Part shown: piece by piece, positions 1-7,165 of the stretch | How positions within the stretch are numbered: the first letter of the stretch is position 1 | How the letters are laid out: every line of letters starts with the position of its first letter | DNA from: Anaerolineales bacterium | Lineage (GTDB): Bacteria; Chloroflexota; Anaerolineae; Anaerolineales; Villigracilaceae | Length of the DNA stretch: 12,809 nucleotides | Assembly (NCBI GenBank): GCA_028689195.1 | Contig: JAQTWR010000034.1 | Location: 1-12,809 of the forward strand | Direction of reading: 5' to 3' | Made by a program: the position numbers and the translations under genes | Notes under the pieces: generated by a model | Databases searched by the model: none | Told to the model about the DNA's origin: nothing | Seen by the model: only the letters and a program-made list of their open reading frames with translations

Positions 1-1869
1 ATTGCCTGTGCCGTCCACGGCAATAGCGCTCACACCACTATTAAGCGCGCCGCCGCCTGCGCCATTATTGCCCAGCGCCGACCAGATTCCCGTCAGGGTG
101 TTCCATTTGGCGATGTAATCCGCTTCAGGAATGCCAGCCGCGTTGGTGAATACGCCGCCCACGTACAGGTCTGAGCCGATCATCACCAGCGCATTGACGT
201 AGCCAGTGATTGCGCCGTCGCCCGCGCCGTTACTTCCCAACGCCGACCAGTTCCCCGTCAGGGAATCCCATCTGACGATACTATCGGCCTCGGGAATGTT
301 CAAGCCATGATTCGACACATTATAGAAGTTCCCGCCCGCGTACACATCCGTGCCATTGACGAGGATGGCTTGCACCCGACTGCCCGTATACCCATTAACC
401 AGCGCGCCGTTCGCAACCGTGCCAACCGACGACCAGTGAGTTCCGCTCCACTGCGCCAAATAGTCCGCTTGCAACTGGGGAGATGCGCCGTCATTGACAT
501 CATAAAAATATCCGCCAACGAACAGGTTACCGCCTTGCATGGCAAGCGCGGGCACATAGGGGCCGCTCTTGTTGGGAATGGCTCCGTCGCCTGCGCCATT
601 ATTGCCAAGCGCGTTCCAATTCGTGCCATCCCATTTGGCAAGGTAATCTGCCGCGCCTAGTCCAGCGGCGTTGGTGAAAGAGCCTGCCACATAAACGTTC
701 GTACCATTGATGAGGATGCTGTACACCGTGTAATTTAGCGCCCCATTTGCGCCATTGCTTCCAAGCGCAGACCAATTTGTACCATCCCATTTGGCAACAT
801 AATCAGCAGTGGGCAGGGCAGCGCCGTTGTTATTGACATCATAAAAATTACCGCCCACGTACACATTCGCACCGCTGACCGCGATGGCATTGACATACCC
901 GCTTGAGATGGAGCCATTGCCTGGCGCGCCGTTATTTCCCAGCGCAGACCAGTTCGCGCCGTCCCATTTGGCAATGCGATCCGCCGCCGGCAAGCCTGCG
1001 GCATCTGTAAAATAGCCGCCCACATAAACATCTGTGCCGCTTACGGCAATGGCGTTAACTCCGCCGCCCAACGCGCCCACGCCCGCGCCATTGTTGCCGA
1101 GCGCGCTCCAGTTCATGCCATCCCATTTGGCGATGTAATCCGCTTCGGGGATGACGACCCCGCTGTTGTTGACATTGGTAAACGCGCCGCCTGCGTATAC
1201 GTTGCCGCTTCCATCCACGGCGATGGCGTACACATCGCCATTGAGCGACCCGCCGCCCGCGCCGTTGCTCCCCAGCCCCGACCAGGTGGAACCATTCCAT
1301 TTGGCGATTTTTGCGGCGGTATAGTCATACACTGCACCGTTGGAAACATAGGTGAACCAACCACCCACGTACACATTTCCACTTCCATCCACGGCAACCG
1401 AATAGGCGCTATAGGGAATCGCGCCATTCCCCGCGCCGTTGCTCCCCAGCGCCGACCAGTTCGCGCCGTCCCATTTGGCAATGTAATCCGCCGCTGGAAT
1501 ATTACCCGCATCTGTAAAATTACCTGTCACATATACATTTGAGCCAAAAACGGCAATCCCTCTAACTTGATCCGTTATGGCTCCGCCGCCGTCGCCGAGC
1601 GCAGCCCAATCGCCGGGCGTGACGGCGGCGGCGGGCGCGAAGACAGGTCCGCGTTTTGAATCCACTTGAACGTTGTAGCCGCTCAAATCCAGCGCGCCGC
1701 TGAATCCTTTGTCAAGATTCAACGTGCCGTCCGCGTTCAACATCCCTGCGGGAGAAGCGCCTTTTGAAGACGCCGCGGATTCCGTCTGCGCCGCTACCCG
1801 CGTAGATGGCGCAAACTGGCTGAAAACAATTGCCATTAATATAAAAATAGAAAAGAATTTGTTTTTCAT
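1..1869 (-). CDS. Secreted beta-propeller-like repeat protein, 3' end outside window
   Basis: The frame is open from ATG 1869 to base 1 with no stop, giving 623 codons; the C-terminus lies off the left edge. The start has a good ribosome binding site (GGAG, 6 bases upstream) and follows the upstream lipoprotein stop by 10 bases. Residues 1-27 form a Sec signal peptide (lysine-rich start, hydrophobic core FSIFILMAIVF, likely cleavage VAA|QT). After a ~60-residue linker come repeats of about 52-61 residues with the pattern ALGxNGAG, then a variable turn, then V.AIAV.G..VYVGG.FT, then ADYIAKWDGxNWS. At least nine copies are visible. The Trp and VYVGG strands suggest beta-propeller blades, like Rax2/Kelch-like or delta-60 type repeats; the exact family is my inference. 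It is the last visible gene of the seven-gene operon and probably acts outside the membrane, in binding or adhesion. No catalytic motif was recognised. Confidence 0.85.
   Translation of the reverse strand, partial: MKNKFFSIFILMAIVFSQFAPSTRVAAQTESAASSKGASPAGMLNADGTLNLDKGFSGALDLSGYNVQVDSKRGPVFAPAAAVTPGDWAALGDGGGAITDQVRGIAVFGSNVYVTGNFTDAGNIPAADYIAKWDGANWSALGSNGAGNGAIPYSAYSVAVDGSGNVYVGGWFTYVSNGAVYDYTAAKIAKWNGSTWSGLGSNGAGGGSLNGDVYAIAVDGSGNVYAGGAFTNVNNSGVVIPEADYIAKWDGMNWSALGNNGAGVGALGGGVNAIAVSGTDVYVGGYFTDAAGLPAADRIAKWDGANWSALGNNGAPGNGSISSGYVNAIAVSGANVYVGGNFYDVNNNGAALPTADYVAKWDGTNWSALGSNGANGALNYTVYSILINGTNVYVAGSFTNAAGLGAADYLAKWDGTNWNALGNNGAGDGAIPNKSGPYVPALAMQGGNLFVGGYFYDVNDGASPQLQADYLAQWSGTHWSSVGTVANGALVNGYTGSRVQAILVNGTDVYAGGNFYNVSNHGLNIPEADSIVRWDSLTGNWSALGSNGAGDGAITGYVNALVMIGSDLYVGGVFTNAAGIPEADYIAKWNTLTGIWSALGNNGAGGGALNSGVSAIAVDGTGN
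100..1479 (-). repeat. Nine in-frame coding repeats of 156-183 bp
   Basis: The block encoding AKWDG or a variant (on the plus strand, versions of atcccatttggc) begins at 100, 265, 445, 628, 784, 961, 1120, 1294 and 1468. The steps are 165, 180, 183, 156, 177, 159, 174 and 174 bp, all multiples of three. Each unit also carries a version of the VYVGG and SALGNNGAG codons. Units differ at many third positions, so they are old, diverged duplications kept by protein selection rather than recent DNA repeats. Confidence 0.9.
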
Positions 1870-1879
1870 AATTTACTCC

Positions 1880-2440
1880 TTATTTATTCAGCGCGACCCA
1901 ATCAATGAAATCCGCGTGAGCGTCGCGGATTAAATCGAGGAATGCGCCGTTATATCTGAACCAAGCGTTGTAATATGCGAGCAGGTCTTGGGTTTCGTTT
2001 TGTTTAAGGTCGGGCATTGCGGTCAATTTCAGACAGTAATCTGAAACCTGTTCGGCTTTTTCAAAAATAGAAAGAGTCGCGTCGTCCAGCGGAAGCGCGC
2101 CCTGCACCGCCGCCTGCGTCATTTCACGCGTCAAGACCGTCGTAGACGCGCCGCCCGCGCGCCGCTCAGTTTTAGAAAGGGGCGCAGTCACATAACTTCC
2201 GTCTATAAGAAGGGTGGGGTTTCTTCCATACGCGAAAGCGTAGCGAACCCAAACGGTTTCGGATGTTGGGGGCCAGGTCGCGGGGAAAAGCGGGGATTCA
2301 GTTTGAGTCCACGTCGTCAAGTCGGGCGAAGTCGAAGCGGTTGGGCGCGTGGGTTCAGTTCCGCACGCCGCGAGCAAGAACGCCAGCAAGGCGCCGATGA
2401 TGAGCGGTTTCCAAAACATCAACGATTTGCGTCCCGTCAT
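1880..2440 (-). CDS. Lipoprotein of unknown function
   Basis: A 186-residue protein with a lipoprotein signal: RK near the N-terminus, a hydrophobic stretch at 12-24, and lipobox L23-A-A-C26 followed by G, so lipidation at C26 is expected. A short TPTR/TSTSP linker is followed by a domain of about 150 residues that I do not recognise. It has a strand-like first half (ETVWVRYAFAYGRNPTLLIDG) and a helical, acidic and aromatic C-terminal half (DYCLKLTAM, AYYNAWFRYNG, DAHADFIDW). The start is set by a 4-base ATGA overlap with the upstream gene and a GGAG 8 bases away; M8 is a weaker alternative. It is translationally coupled to the upstream membrane protein and followed at 10 bases by the propeller gene, so the two exported products may work together. 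Confidence 0.8.
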   Translation of the reverse strand: MTGRKSLMFWKPLIIGALLAFLLAACGTEPTRPTASTSPDLTTWTQTESPLFPATWPPTSETVWVRYAFAYGRNPTLLIDGSYVTAPLSKTERRAGGASTTVLTREMTQAAVQGALPLDDATLSIFEKAEQVSDYCLKLTAMPDLKQNETQDLLAYYNAWFRYNGAFLDLIRDAHADFIDWVALNK

Positions 2441-3015
2441 TTTGCCTGCTCCAATAATTCCACAGACAGGATGGAGGCTTCAACTCCCCTGAGATTGGGC
2501 TCGGCGTAGTAGACAGCGTAGACGTCGCCCTGCATCATCATGCCCGCCAATTGCCAGTTGACGTCGAAGGCGCGCCTCCCGACGCGCAATTGGTACGCGT
2601 TTTTTTGGTGGGTGAGGTTGGAACTTGAGTCGTACTCGTCGCGAATCACCTTGATGATATTGACGGGACCTTCCGTTTTTTTGAGTTTGAACTCGGTTTT
2701 CGTAACAGCGCGGCGGATGCTGAAAAAGCCAATCGAACCCCACACCAGGGGCCAAAGAATCCCAAACGCGCAAATCATCGCAATCGTCCCGCCGCGGTCG
2801 TCTTGAAAATTGGTCAATGTTGTGGCGACTGCAACTCTCACCCCAACCAAAGCCATAATCGCCAAAAATACTCCCAGAACGGCAAACCAACCTCTCTGGC
2901 TTCGCTCGTTTCTTTTGAGACGTAGTTTTTGCTTTTCCGAAATCAGTCCATTGCGGTTGGCGTTCAATTCAGATTGATCGAAATCAAAAAGTTGCGTTAG
3001 CGTTTCGCTGTTCAT
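2437..3015 (-). CDS. Two-pass membrane protein of unknown function
   Basis: A 192-residue protein. The frame is open up to 3162, but ATG 3015 is chosen because it makes a 4-base ATGA overlap with the upstream stop, and the first 49 residues of the longer reading would lie inside the upstream gene. The N-terminal 42 residues are charged and probably cytoplasmic (EKQKLRLKRNERSQRG). Transmembrane helices lie at about 43-66 and 77-100, joined by a short DDRGG loop. A C-terminal soluble domain at 101-192 is beta-rich with basic starts (KTEFKLKK, YQLRVGRRAFDVNW, GDVYAVYYAEPN, ASILSVE). The layout, two helices then a small beta domain ending in YYxxP and a SxE strand, gives no enzymatic hint. I do not recognise the family. 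Confidence 0.8.
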   Translation of the reverse strand: MNSETLTQLFDFDQSELNANRNGLISEKQKLRLKRNERSQRGWFAVLGVFLAIMALVGVRVAVATTLTNFQDDRGGTIAMICAFGILWPLVWGSIGFFSIRRAVTKTEFKLKKTEGPVNIIKVIRDEYDSSSNLTHQKNAYQLRVGRRAFDVNWQLAGMMMQGDVYAVYYAEPNLRGVEASILSVELLEQAK

Positions 3016-3434
3016 ACTGGTTTCCGATTGGCAGGTTGGGTAATTTTTTTCAGGACTTTGCCAAGGGCAATTCCCATCACATTCAACATAGTTAAAATGA
3101 GCGCGCCGATTACGAGCAAAGGCAGGAAGAGGTATGGAAAGTAGACAGTGACGCCCTTCCACAACATTTTTGAATCTTTCGGCAAGGTGGGAGTTTCGTT
3201 GCCTTGCGCGTCCGCGCAGTAGGCGGATAGCGTTTTTTCACCCGGCTTGTTCCAAGTGGCTTGATACCACTCGGTTACAAGGCGGGTATCAGGCGGGCAA
3301 ACGAAGGACTCTGCCAGTTTCGGCGAGTGCAGCGGCGCGGTGAGCGCGGCAAGGCAAGCCAGCGGCGCGGCAACAAGAACGGCGAGAGTCAAAAGCAAAA
3401 CGGTCTGGACGGAGCAACCGAGCGCCTTTTTCAT
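3012..3434 (-). CDS. Small membrane protein with a cysteine-bearing extracytoplasmic loop
   Basis: A 140-residue protein. ATG 3434 (MKKALG) is chosen 4 bases after the upstream stop; the longer frame to 3461 would begin with TTG inside the upstream gene. Hydrophobic segments lie at about 8-32 (uncleaved signal or first helix) and 98-124. Between them is a loop of about 65 residues with C46 and C73, which could form a disulphide if the loop is outside, and several Trp/Tyr (WYQATW). The C-terminal tail is basic (KVLKKITQPANRKP), fitting a cytoplasmic position. It ends in an ATGA overlap with the next membrane protein, suggesting coupled translation and possibly a heteromeric complex. The ribosome binding site is weak. 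The family is not recognised. Confidence 0.75.
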   Translation of the reverse strand: MKKALGCSVQTVLLLTLAVLVAAPLACLAALTAPLHSPKLAESFVCPPDTRLVTEWYQATWNKPGEKTLSAYCADAQGNETPTLPKDSKMLWKGVTVYFPYLFLPLLVIGALILTMLNVMGIALGKVLKKITQPANRKPV

Positions 3435-3438
3435 TAGG

Positions 3439-3672
3439 TTATTTTCCGATCTTCTTTGCAATCTCCATCACATGCCGCTGGGCTTCGATCATGCTGGCGT
3501 GGTGATTCGTTTGATAGAGATCAATGGCTGCCATAAAATCGCCTTTGTTGATTTGTTCGATGATTCTCGCTTCTTCGTCCGAAACCGCAGGCGACTTTCG
3601 TAAGTTGGCGAGTTCCCCTTCCAGTTTGGTCATGCGCTCGCTCAATTGCTGAAATTGCTGGTCTGTTATCAT
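3439..3672 (-). CDS. Small coiled-coil protein with L7/L12 C-terminal-like hairpin
   Basis: A 77-residue soluble protein. Residues 1-27 form a heptad-like helix (FQQLSERMTKLEGELANL). Residues 33-77 (EARIIEQINKGDFMAAIDLY followed by an EAQRHVMEIAKKIG helix) match the helix-turn-helix of the ribosomal protein L7/L12 C-terminal domain, where AI.LY is followed after about 8 residues by EA...V. It is much shorter than true L7/L12 (about 120 residues) and lacks the N-terminal dimerisation and hinge regions, so it is not a ribosomal protein. It is a paralogue of the next upstream gene, with a 6-base gap, so the two may form a coiled-coil heterodimer. The ATG at 3672 has only a weak purine-rich stretch upstream. 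Confidence 0.75.
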   Translation of the reverse strand: MITDQQFQQLSERMTKLEGELANLRKSPAVSDEEARIIEQINKGDFMAAIDLYQTNHHASMIEAQRHVMEIAKKIGK

Positions 3673-3678
3673 ATTTTG

Positions 3679-3939
3679 TTACCCGATTCCCATCCCCGCG
3701 CGGATTTCGTCCACTGCGGCTTTTGCTTCCGCGAGGCTGACCTTGTGAATATTGCGATAAGAGCCAATCGCGCGCATTTCCTCGCGCTTCTTGAGAAATT
3801 CGACGACCTCCATATCGGCGGGGTCTAACTCGAAAGAAGGGACAAAAGTAACGCCTAAATGCTTGTATAGAAATTTAACTTCGGCTTCTAGTTTTGATAC
3901 GCGGGCGCGCACAGCCTGAATTTCAAGTTCTTCGTTCAT
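3679..3939 (-). CDS. Small coiled-coil protein with L7/L12 C-terminal-like hairpin (paralogue)
   Basis: An 86-residue protein. Residues 1-28 are a heptad-patterned acidic/basic helix (VRARVSKLEAEVKFLYKHLG), followed by a linker with VPSFELDP. Residues 42-82 hold the hairpin: VVEFLKKREEMRAIGSYR, then SLAEAKAAVDEIR. The AI.xYR and LxEAKxAV signatures are closer to the L7/L12 C-terminal consensus than in the downstream paralogue. The start at ATG 3939 has a strong AGGAG 6 bases upstream and lies 9 bases after the LOR gene stop. With its neighbour it forms a tandem duplicated pair inside the operon. A role as scaffold or partner-binding module is inference only. Confidence 0.8.
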   Translation of the reverse strand: MNEELEIQAVRARVSKLEAEVKFLYKHLGVTFVPSFELDPADMEVVEFLKKREEMRAIGSYRNIHKVSLAEAKAAVDEIRAGMGIG

Positions 3940-3948
3940 GTTGGACTC

Positions 3949-4629
3949 CTATGAATACATGTCTTTCAAATTCTGGCGTTCGTAAACCAACGCCAACAGG
4001 ACGCTATTGACGAGCAGCGGCTCGTCCGCGTCGGTGAAGTTGCCGCGCTTTTCCAGCGTGTACGTATCCAGCATGAAAGTCCGCTTCTTCTGCATGAACA
4101 TCATGGTCTCTTCGCCGAGGCGGACATAGTAGCTGGGCGTAATAAAACGAAAGAACAGCGCGGGCAATTGGCGAATAAAACGCCCGAACGGCAATTGCAT
4201 CGCTACCAGCGACTTTTGGTCAGGCGCGATAAAACCAAGATGCTTGCCTTTTGTATCGTTAATCCAGTACATTTTGACCGCGCGCAAATTCAAAGCGCGC
4301 GAGATTTCTGTATTTGCCAGCGCCGCGCCGGTGGAATTGGAAATAAATTTGGATGTGTCCACTGCGGAAAGAAAATCGTCGTCTACCACGCCAAGCGTAA
4401 AACCGTCCGCGGTTTTGACGTCCCAATTGCTGGGAATATCCGTAATGCGGCTTTCCTGACTGGTAATGCTGTAAACGGGTTTTCCGTTCAAAGTCACGTT
4501 GATCTCTTCTTTTGACGAGATTAATTTCTTAGCGGCGGTCAACACCACCGCGCCGCCCGCGTCTTTGACGGTGATTTGCGGCGAAACGGAAAAAGCGGGG
4601 AAAGTGAAAGTAAGCGGGTATTGATACAT
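3949..4629 (-). CDS. Tubby C-terminal-like / LURP-one-related (LOR) domain protein
   Basis: A 226-residue protein. ATG 4629 (MYQYPLTF) is chosen for its AGGAG ribosome binding site 7 bases upstream; the longer frame to 4740 would run across the divergent promoter. The pattern fits the tubby/LOR fold: alternating strands (LTFTFPAFSVSPQITVKDAG, AVVLTAAKKL), a G-K-PVYSI strand, WDVKTADGFTLGVV near 69-82, and a YWINDTKGKHLGFI strand pair near 121-134. Near the C-terminus EPLLVNSVLLALVYERQN (203-220) is a hydrophobic helix, as expected for the buried central helix of this fold. There is no signal peptide, so it is probably cytoplasmic or on the inner membrane face. Such domains can bind membrane lipids in related families; that role here is inferred. 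It is the first gene of the operon, divergent from the STAND regulator. The family call is by pattern only. Confidence 0.7.
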   Translation of the reverse strand: MYQYPLTFTFPAFSVSPQITVKDAGGAVVLTAAKKLISSKEEINVTLNGKPVYSITSQESRITDIPSNWDVKTADGFTLGVVDDDFLSAVDTSKFISNSTGAALANTEISRALNLRAVKMYWINDTKGKHLGFIAPDQKSLVAMQLPFGRFIRQLPALFFRFITPSYYVRLGEETMMFMQKKRTFMLDTYTLEKRGNFTDADEPLLVNSVLLALVYERQNLKDMYS

Positions 4630-4725
4630 GAAAGTCTCCTGTGATATATGAATAACTACGAATATACATAAACCTCTGTTGACTCTGTTCATATTTGTTG
4701 ACAGTTTTTTTAGTACAATAGTCCC
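4630..4725. promoter_or_regulatory. Divergent intergenic regulatory region
   Basis: This 96-bp AT-rich gap separates the minus-strand LOR operon from the plus-strand STAND regulator and must hold both promoters. A direct repeat TGTTGAC occurs at 4677-4683 and 4696-4702, with starts 19 bp apart, close to two helical turns, as a dimeric HTH regulator might recognise. On the minus strand AT-rich hexamers such as TATATT are present, but none has a convincing -35, so I do not assign that promoter exactly. Confidence 0.6.
4714..4719 (+). promoter_or_regulatory. Candidate -10 box TACAAT for a leaderless regulator transcript
   Basis: TACAAT is followed by six bases (AGTCCC) and then ATG 4726, placing the expected transcription start on the A of the start codon. 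No Shine-Dalgarno lies upstream; the stretch is T-rich. The TTGACA at 4698-4703 is only 10 bp away, too close for a standard -35, so it may be an operator or chance. Confidence 0.5.
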
Positions 4726-7071
4726 ATGCCAAAGAGTCAAGCGAGCCTTAACCTTCAGAGTTTTGTAACGCTTGGAGAAATGCTACGTTACCTGCGCGAG
4801 CGCGCTCATCTCTCGCAGCGCGAACTTGCCGCGCTGGTGGGCTATCATTATTCCTATGTAAGTTATGTCGAAAAAAATACGCGCATCCCCGACGAAGCCT
4901 CGCTGCTTGGACGGTTTATCCCCGCGCTGGAATTGCAAGACGAACCCGAACTGATTGCGCGTCTGCTCGAACTGGCAAAAGAGACGCAAAAAAAATCGCC
5001 GCCAAAGCGCGAAGCAGAATCAAATATCCGCAGCGAAAATACCCGCCAACTGCCGGTCATCCTCACTTCGATGCTGGGGCGCGAGAACGAATCTGCCGCG
5101 CTGATTAAACTTCTACGCCGCGCCGAAGTCCGCATCGTCACCATCGTCGGTCCGCCCGGCGTAGGCAAAACGCGGCTGGCGTTACACGTCGCCGAACAAG
5201 CGGAAGTGTTTTTCGCGGACGGCGTCGCCTTTGTTGACCTTACCCCCGTCACCCAACCCGAGTTGACGCTGTCCGCCATCGCCGCCGCGCTTGGGATTCA
5301 AAAACTCAGCGCCGAGAATTTGAAAGCCGCGCTGCGTAAAAAAAATATGCTGATATTGCTCGACAATTTCGAGCAGGTGGTAGAAGCCGCGCCGCAAATT
5401 GTCGCGCTGCCGGGCAATGCGCCCAACATAAAAATTCTCGTCACCAGCCGCGAAGCCCTGCGTGTGCGCGGTGAACAGGAATTTCCGCTCGCGCCTTTGC
5501 CCGTGCCGACCAATTCAATTTTGGATTCTCCCGCCGTGCAACTCTTCATCGAACGCGCTCGCGCCGTCAAGCCAACTTTTCAACTGGATGAGAAAACCGC
5601 GCCGCAAGCCGCCGAAATTTGCCGCCGCCTCGACGGGCTGCCGCTGGCGATAGAACTCGCCGCCGCGCGAGTCCAGACCATGACTTTATCCGCCATGCTC
5701 GAACAGTTCTCCCGCCGCTTTGAGTGGCTGACCCGCGGCGCGCGCGACCTTCCCGTTTGGCGGCAAACCCTGAGCGGCGCAATCGAATGGAGTTACGCCC
5801 TGCTCAGCGGGCAGGAGCGCGCCCTCCTCGACCGTCTCTCCATCTTCGCGGGCGGCTGGACTCTCGAAGCCGCCGAAGCGATTTGCGCCGACGAAATCCT
5901 TTGCGCGCCGTCAGACATTCTCAGCCTGCTGATGCAACTGGCGGATAAATCGCTGATATCGGCGGAAGGCGAGCGGTATCATTTCCTTGAAACCTTGCGC
6001 GAGTTCGCATACGAAAAATTGACGGAAAGCGGCGAACTGGAGCGCGTCCGTAAACTGCATTACGACTATTATTTACAATTCGCCCAAACGGCGCGACCCA
6101 ATTTGCTGCAAGGCGGAAATCAGGCATATTGGCTGACGCTGATGGATCAGGAACATAACAACATGCGCGCCGCGCTGGTTTGGTCAACCGAAACGCCGAC
6201 CCGCGCCGCCGCCGCCATCAATTTAGGTTGGGCGATGCACGTCTTTTGGTACGGGCGCGGTCATATCAGCGAAGCGCGCCGCTGGCTCGATCAAATTCTC
6301 GCGCTCGACCCCGCGCCGACCGCCATCCGCGCCGACCTGCTTCGCTATGCAAGCGATTACGCCAGCGCGCAGGGAGATTTAGACGCCGCGCGCGCCTTAG
6401 AAGAAGAGGGAATGGAAATTTCAAAAACGCTTGAGGATGAGGCGGGCGTTTATTATTCGATGGACGGACTGGCAATGCTGGCGGGGATGCAGGGAGATTA
6501 CGCGCGGGCGGCTGAATTGCTGGAACAGGTGCTTGCGTATCGAAGGGTTTCTAAAAAAGACACGCTGTTAATCACTACCACGTTAAACAATCTCGCGATT
6601 GCAACGCGAAGATTGGGCGACCTTGAACGCGCTAAACAACTCTATACAGAATCAATCGAGACCGCAAAAAATGTTGGGAACGTTAAATCGCTTTCGCACG
6701 CCCTCACCGGGTTGGCGGAAGTTCATGTGGATTTAAAAGAATACGCCGCCGCGCTGCAATTACAACGCGAGAGCATATCCATCCGCTATAAACTTGGCGA
6801 CCTCAAAGGGGCGGCGTTCTCGCTTGAAGCCATTGCCATGACCATGAATTTTCTCGGCGACAGCCTCATAGCGGCAAAGTTGGAAAGCGCCAGTTCGAAA
6901 ATTCGACGGGAACTTGGCATGATGATTGCCCCTGCAACGCGCGCGGAAAACGAAAATTTCCTCGCGCAATTACGCGCCAAACTTGGCGACGCAACTTTCG
7001 AGGAAGCATGGGCGAGCGGGCAAGCCCTGTCGCTGGAGCAGGCGGCGGCGTTGGTTGAGGGAATTTCTTAG
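4726..7071 (+). CDS. XRE-type STAND regulator (HTH, NB-ARC ATPase, TPR)
   Basis: A 781-residue cytoplasmic protein. Residues ~16-70 are an XRE/Cro helix-turn-helix (LGEMLRYLRERAHLSQRELA, YHYSYVSYVEKNTRIP). A basic linker (QKKSPPKREA) leads to an NB-ARC/AP-ATPase module: Walker A GPPGVGKT at 142-149, Walker B ILLD ending at D213, the TSRE sensor motif at 240-243, and GLPLA at 304-308. A winged-helix-like segment follows (RALLDRLSIFAGGWTLEAAE). From ~535 to ~750 are TPR repeats (YARAAELLEQVLAYRR, ERAKQLYTESIETAKN, AALQLQRESISIRYKLGD). All ATPase motifs look intact. In this STAND class, signal binding on the C-terminal repeats is thought to gate ATP-driven oligomerisation and DNA binding. Its divergent position makes the LOR operon the likely target. 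The start is ATG 4726, without Shine-Dalgarno. Confidence 0.9.
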   Translation: MPKSQASLNLQSFVTLGEMLRYLRERAHLSQRELAALVGYHYSYVSYVEKNTRIPDEASLLGRFIPALELQDEPELIARLLELAKETQKKSPPKREAESNIRSENTRQLPVILTSMLGRENESAALIKLLRRAEVRIVTIVGPPGVGKTRLALHVAEQAEVFFADGVAFVDLTPVTQPELTLSAIAAALGIQKLSAENLKAALRKKNMLILLDNFEQVVEAAPQIVALPGNAPNIKILVTSREALRVRGEQEFPLAPLPVPTNSILDSPAVQLFIERARAVKPTFQLDEKTAPQAAEICRRLDGLPLAIELAAARVQTMTLSAMLEQFSRRFEWLTRGARDLPVWRQTLSGAIEWSYALLSGQERALLDRLSIFAGGWTLEAAEAICADEILCAPSDILSLLMQLADKSLISAEGERYHFLETLREFAYEKLTESGELERVRKLHYDYYLQFAQTARPNLLQGGNQAYWLTLMDQEHNNMRAALVWSTETPTRAAAAINLGWAMHVFWYGRGHISEARRWLDQILALDPAPTAIRADLLRYASDYASAQGDLDAARALEEEGMEISKTLEDEAGVYYSMDGLAMLAGMQGDYARAAELLEQVLAYRRVSKKDTLLITTTLNNLAIATRRLGDLERAKQLYTESIETAKNVGNVKSLSHALTGLAEVHVDLKEYAAALQLQRESISIRYKLGDLKGAAFSLEAIAMTMNFLGDSLIAAKLESASSKIRRELGMMIAPATRAENENFLAQLRAKLGDATFEEAWASGQALSLEQAAALVEGIS

Positions 7072-7151
7072 AAAGCGTTTTTTCGGCGTTCGCTACATCT
7101 CCGTCATAGCGCAAAAATCACGGACTCGCGCCAATCCCGCGCAGGGCTATT

Positions 7152-7160
7152 TGGTAAAAT
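7152..7160 (+). promoter_or_regulatory. Extended -10 promoter (TGGTAAAAT) just before gmk
   Basis: TG-G-TAAAAT forms an extended -10 element (TGn plus hexamer 7155-7160). Only five bases (AAACC) separate it from ATG 7166, and there is no Shine-Dalgarno, again pointing to transcription starting at or next to the start codon. No good -35 lies 16-18 bp upstream, which is tolerable for extended -10 promoters. The rest of the 94-bp gap after the STAND gene shows no clear terminator hairpin. Confidence 0.5.
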
Positions 7161-7165
7161 AAACC

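Noticed and set aside
100..1479. Possible CRISPR array from regular repeats
   Set aside because: Spacing is 156-183 bp, always in multiples of three, repeat copies are diverged, and the frame stays open throughout, so these are protein repeats.
3015..3162. 49-residue N-terminal extension of the 192-residue membrane protein
   Set aside because: It lies inside the upstream gene, while the ATGA overlap at 3012-3015 gives a natural coupled start.
3439..3939. True ribosomal protein L7/L12 genes
   Set aside because: Both are too short, lack the N-terminal dimerisation and hinge parts and the full C-terminal domain, and sit outside any ribosomal operon.
4698..4719. TTGACA/TACAAT read as a standard sigma-70 promoter
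   Set aside because: The spacer is only 10 bp against the required 16-18, so the TTGACA is not accepted as a -35.
4726..7071. Antiphage STAND (Avs-like) defence gene
   Set aside because: The N-terminus is an XRE DNA-binding domain rather than an effector, and no other defence gene is nearby; a transcription regulator fits better.
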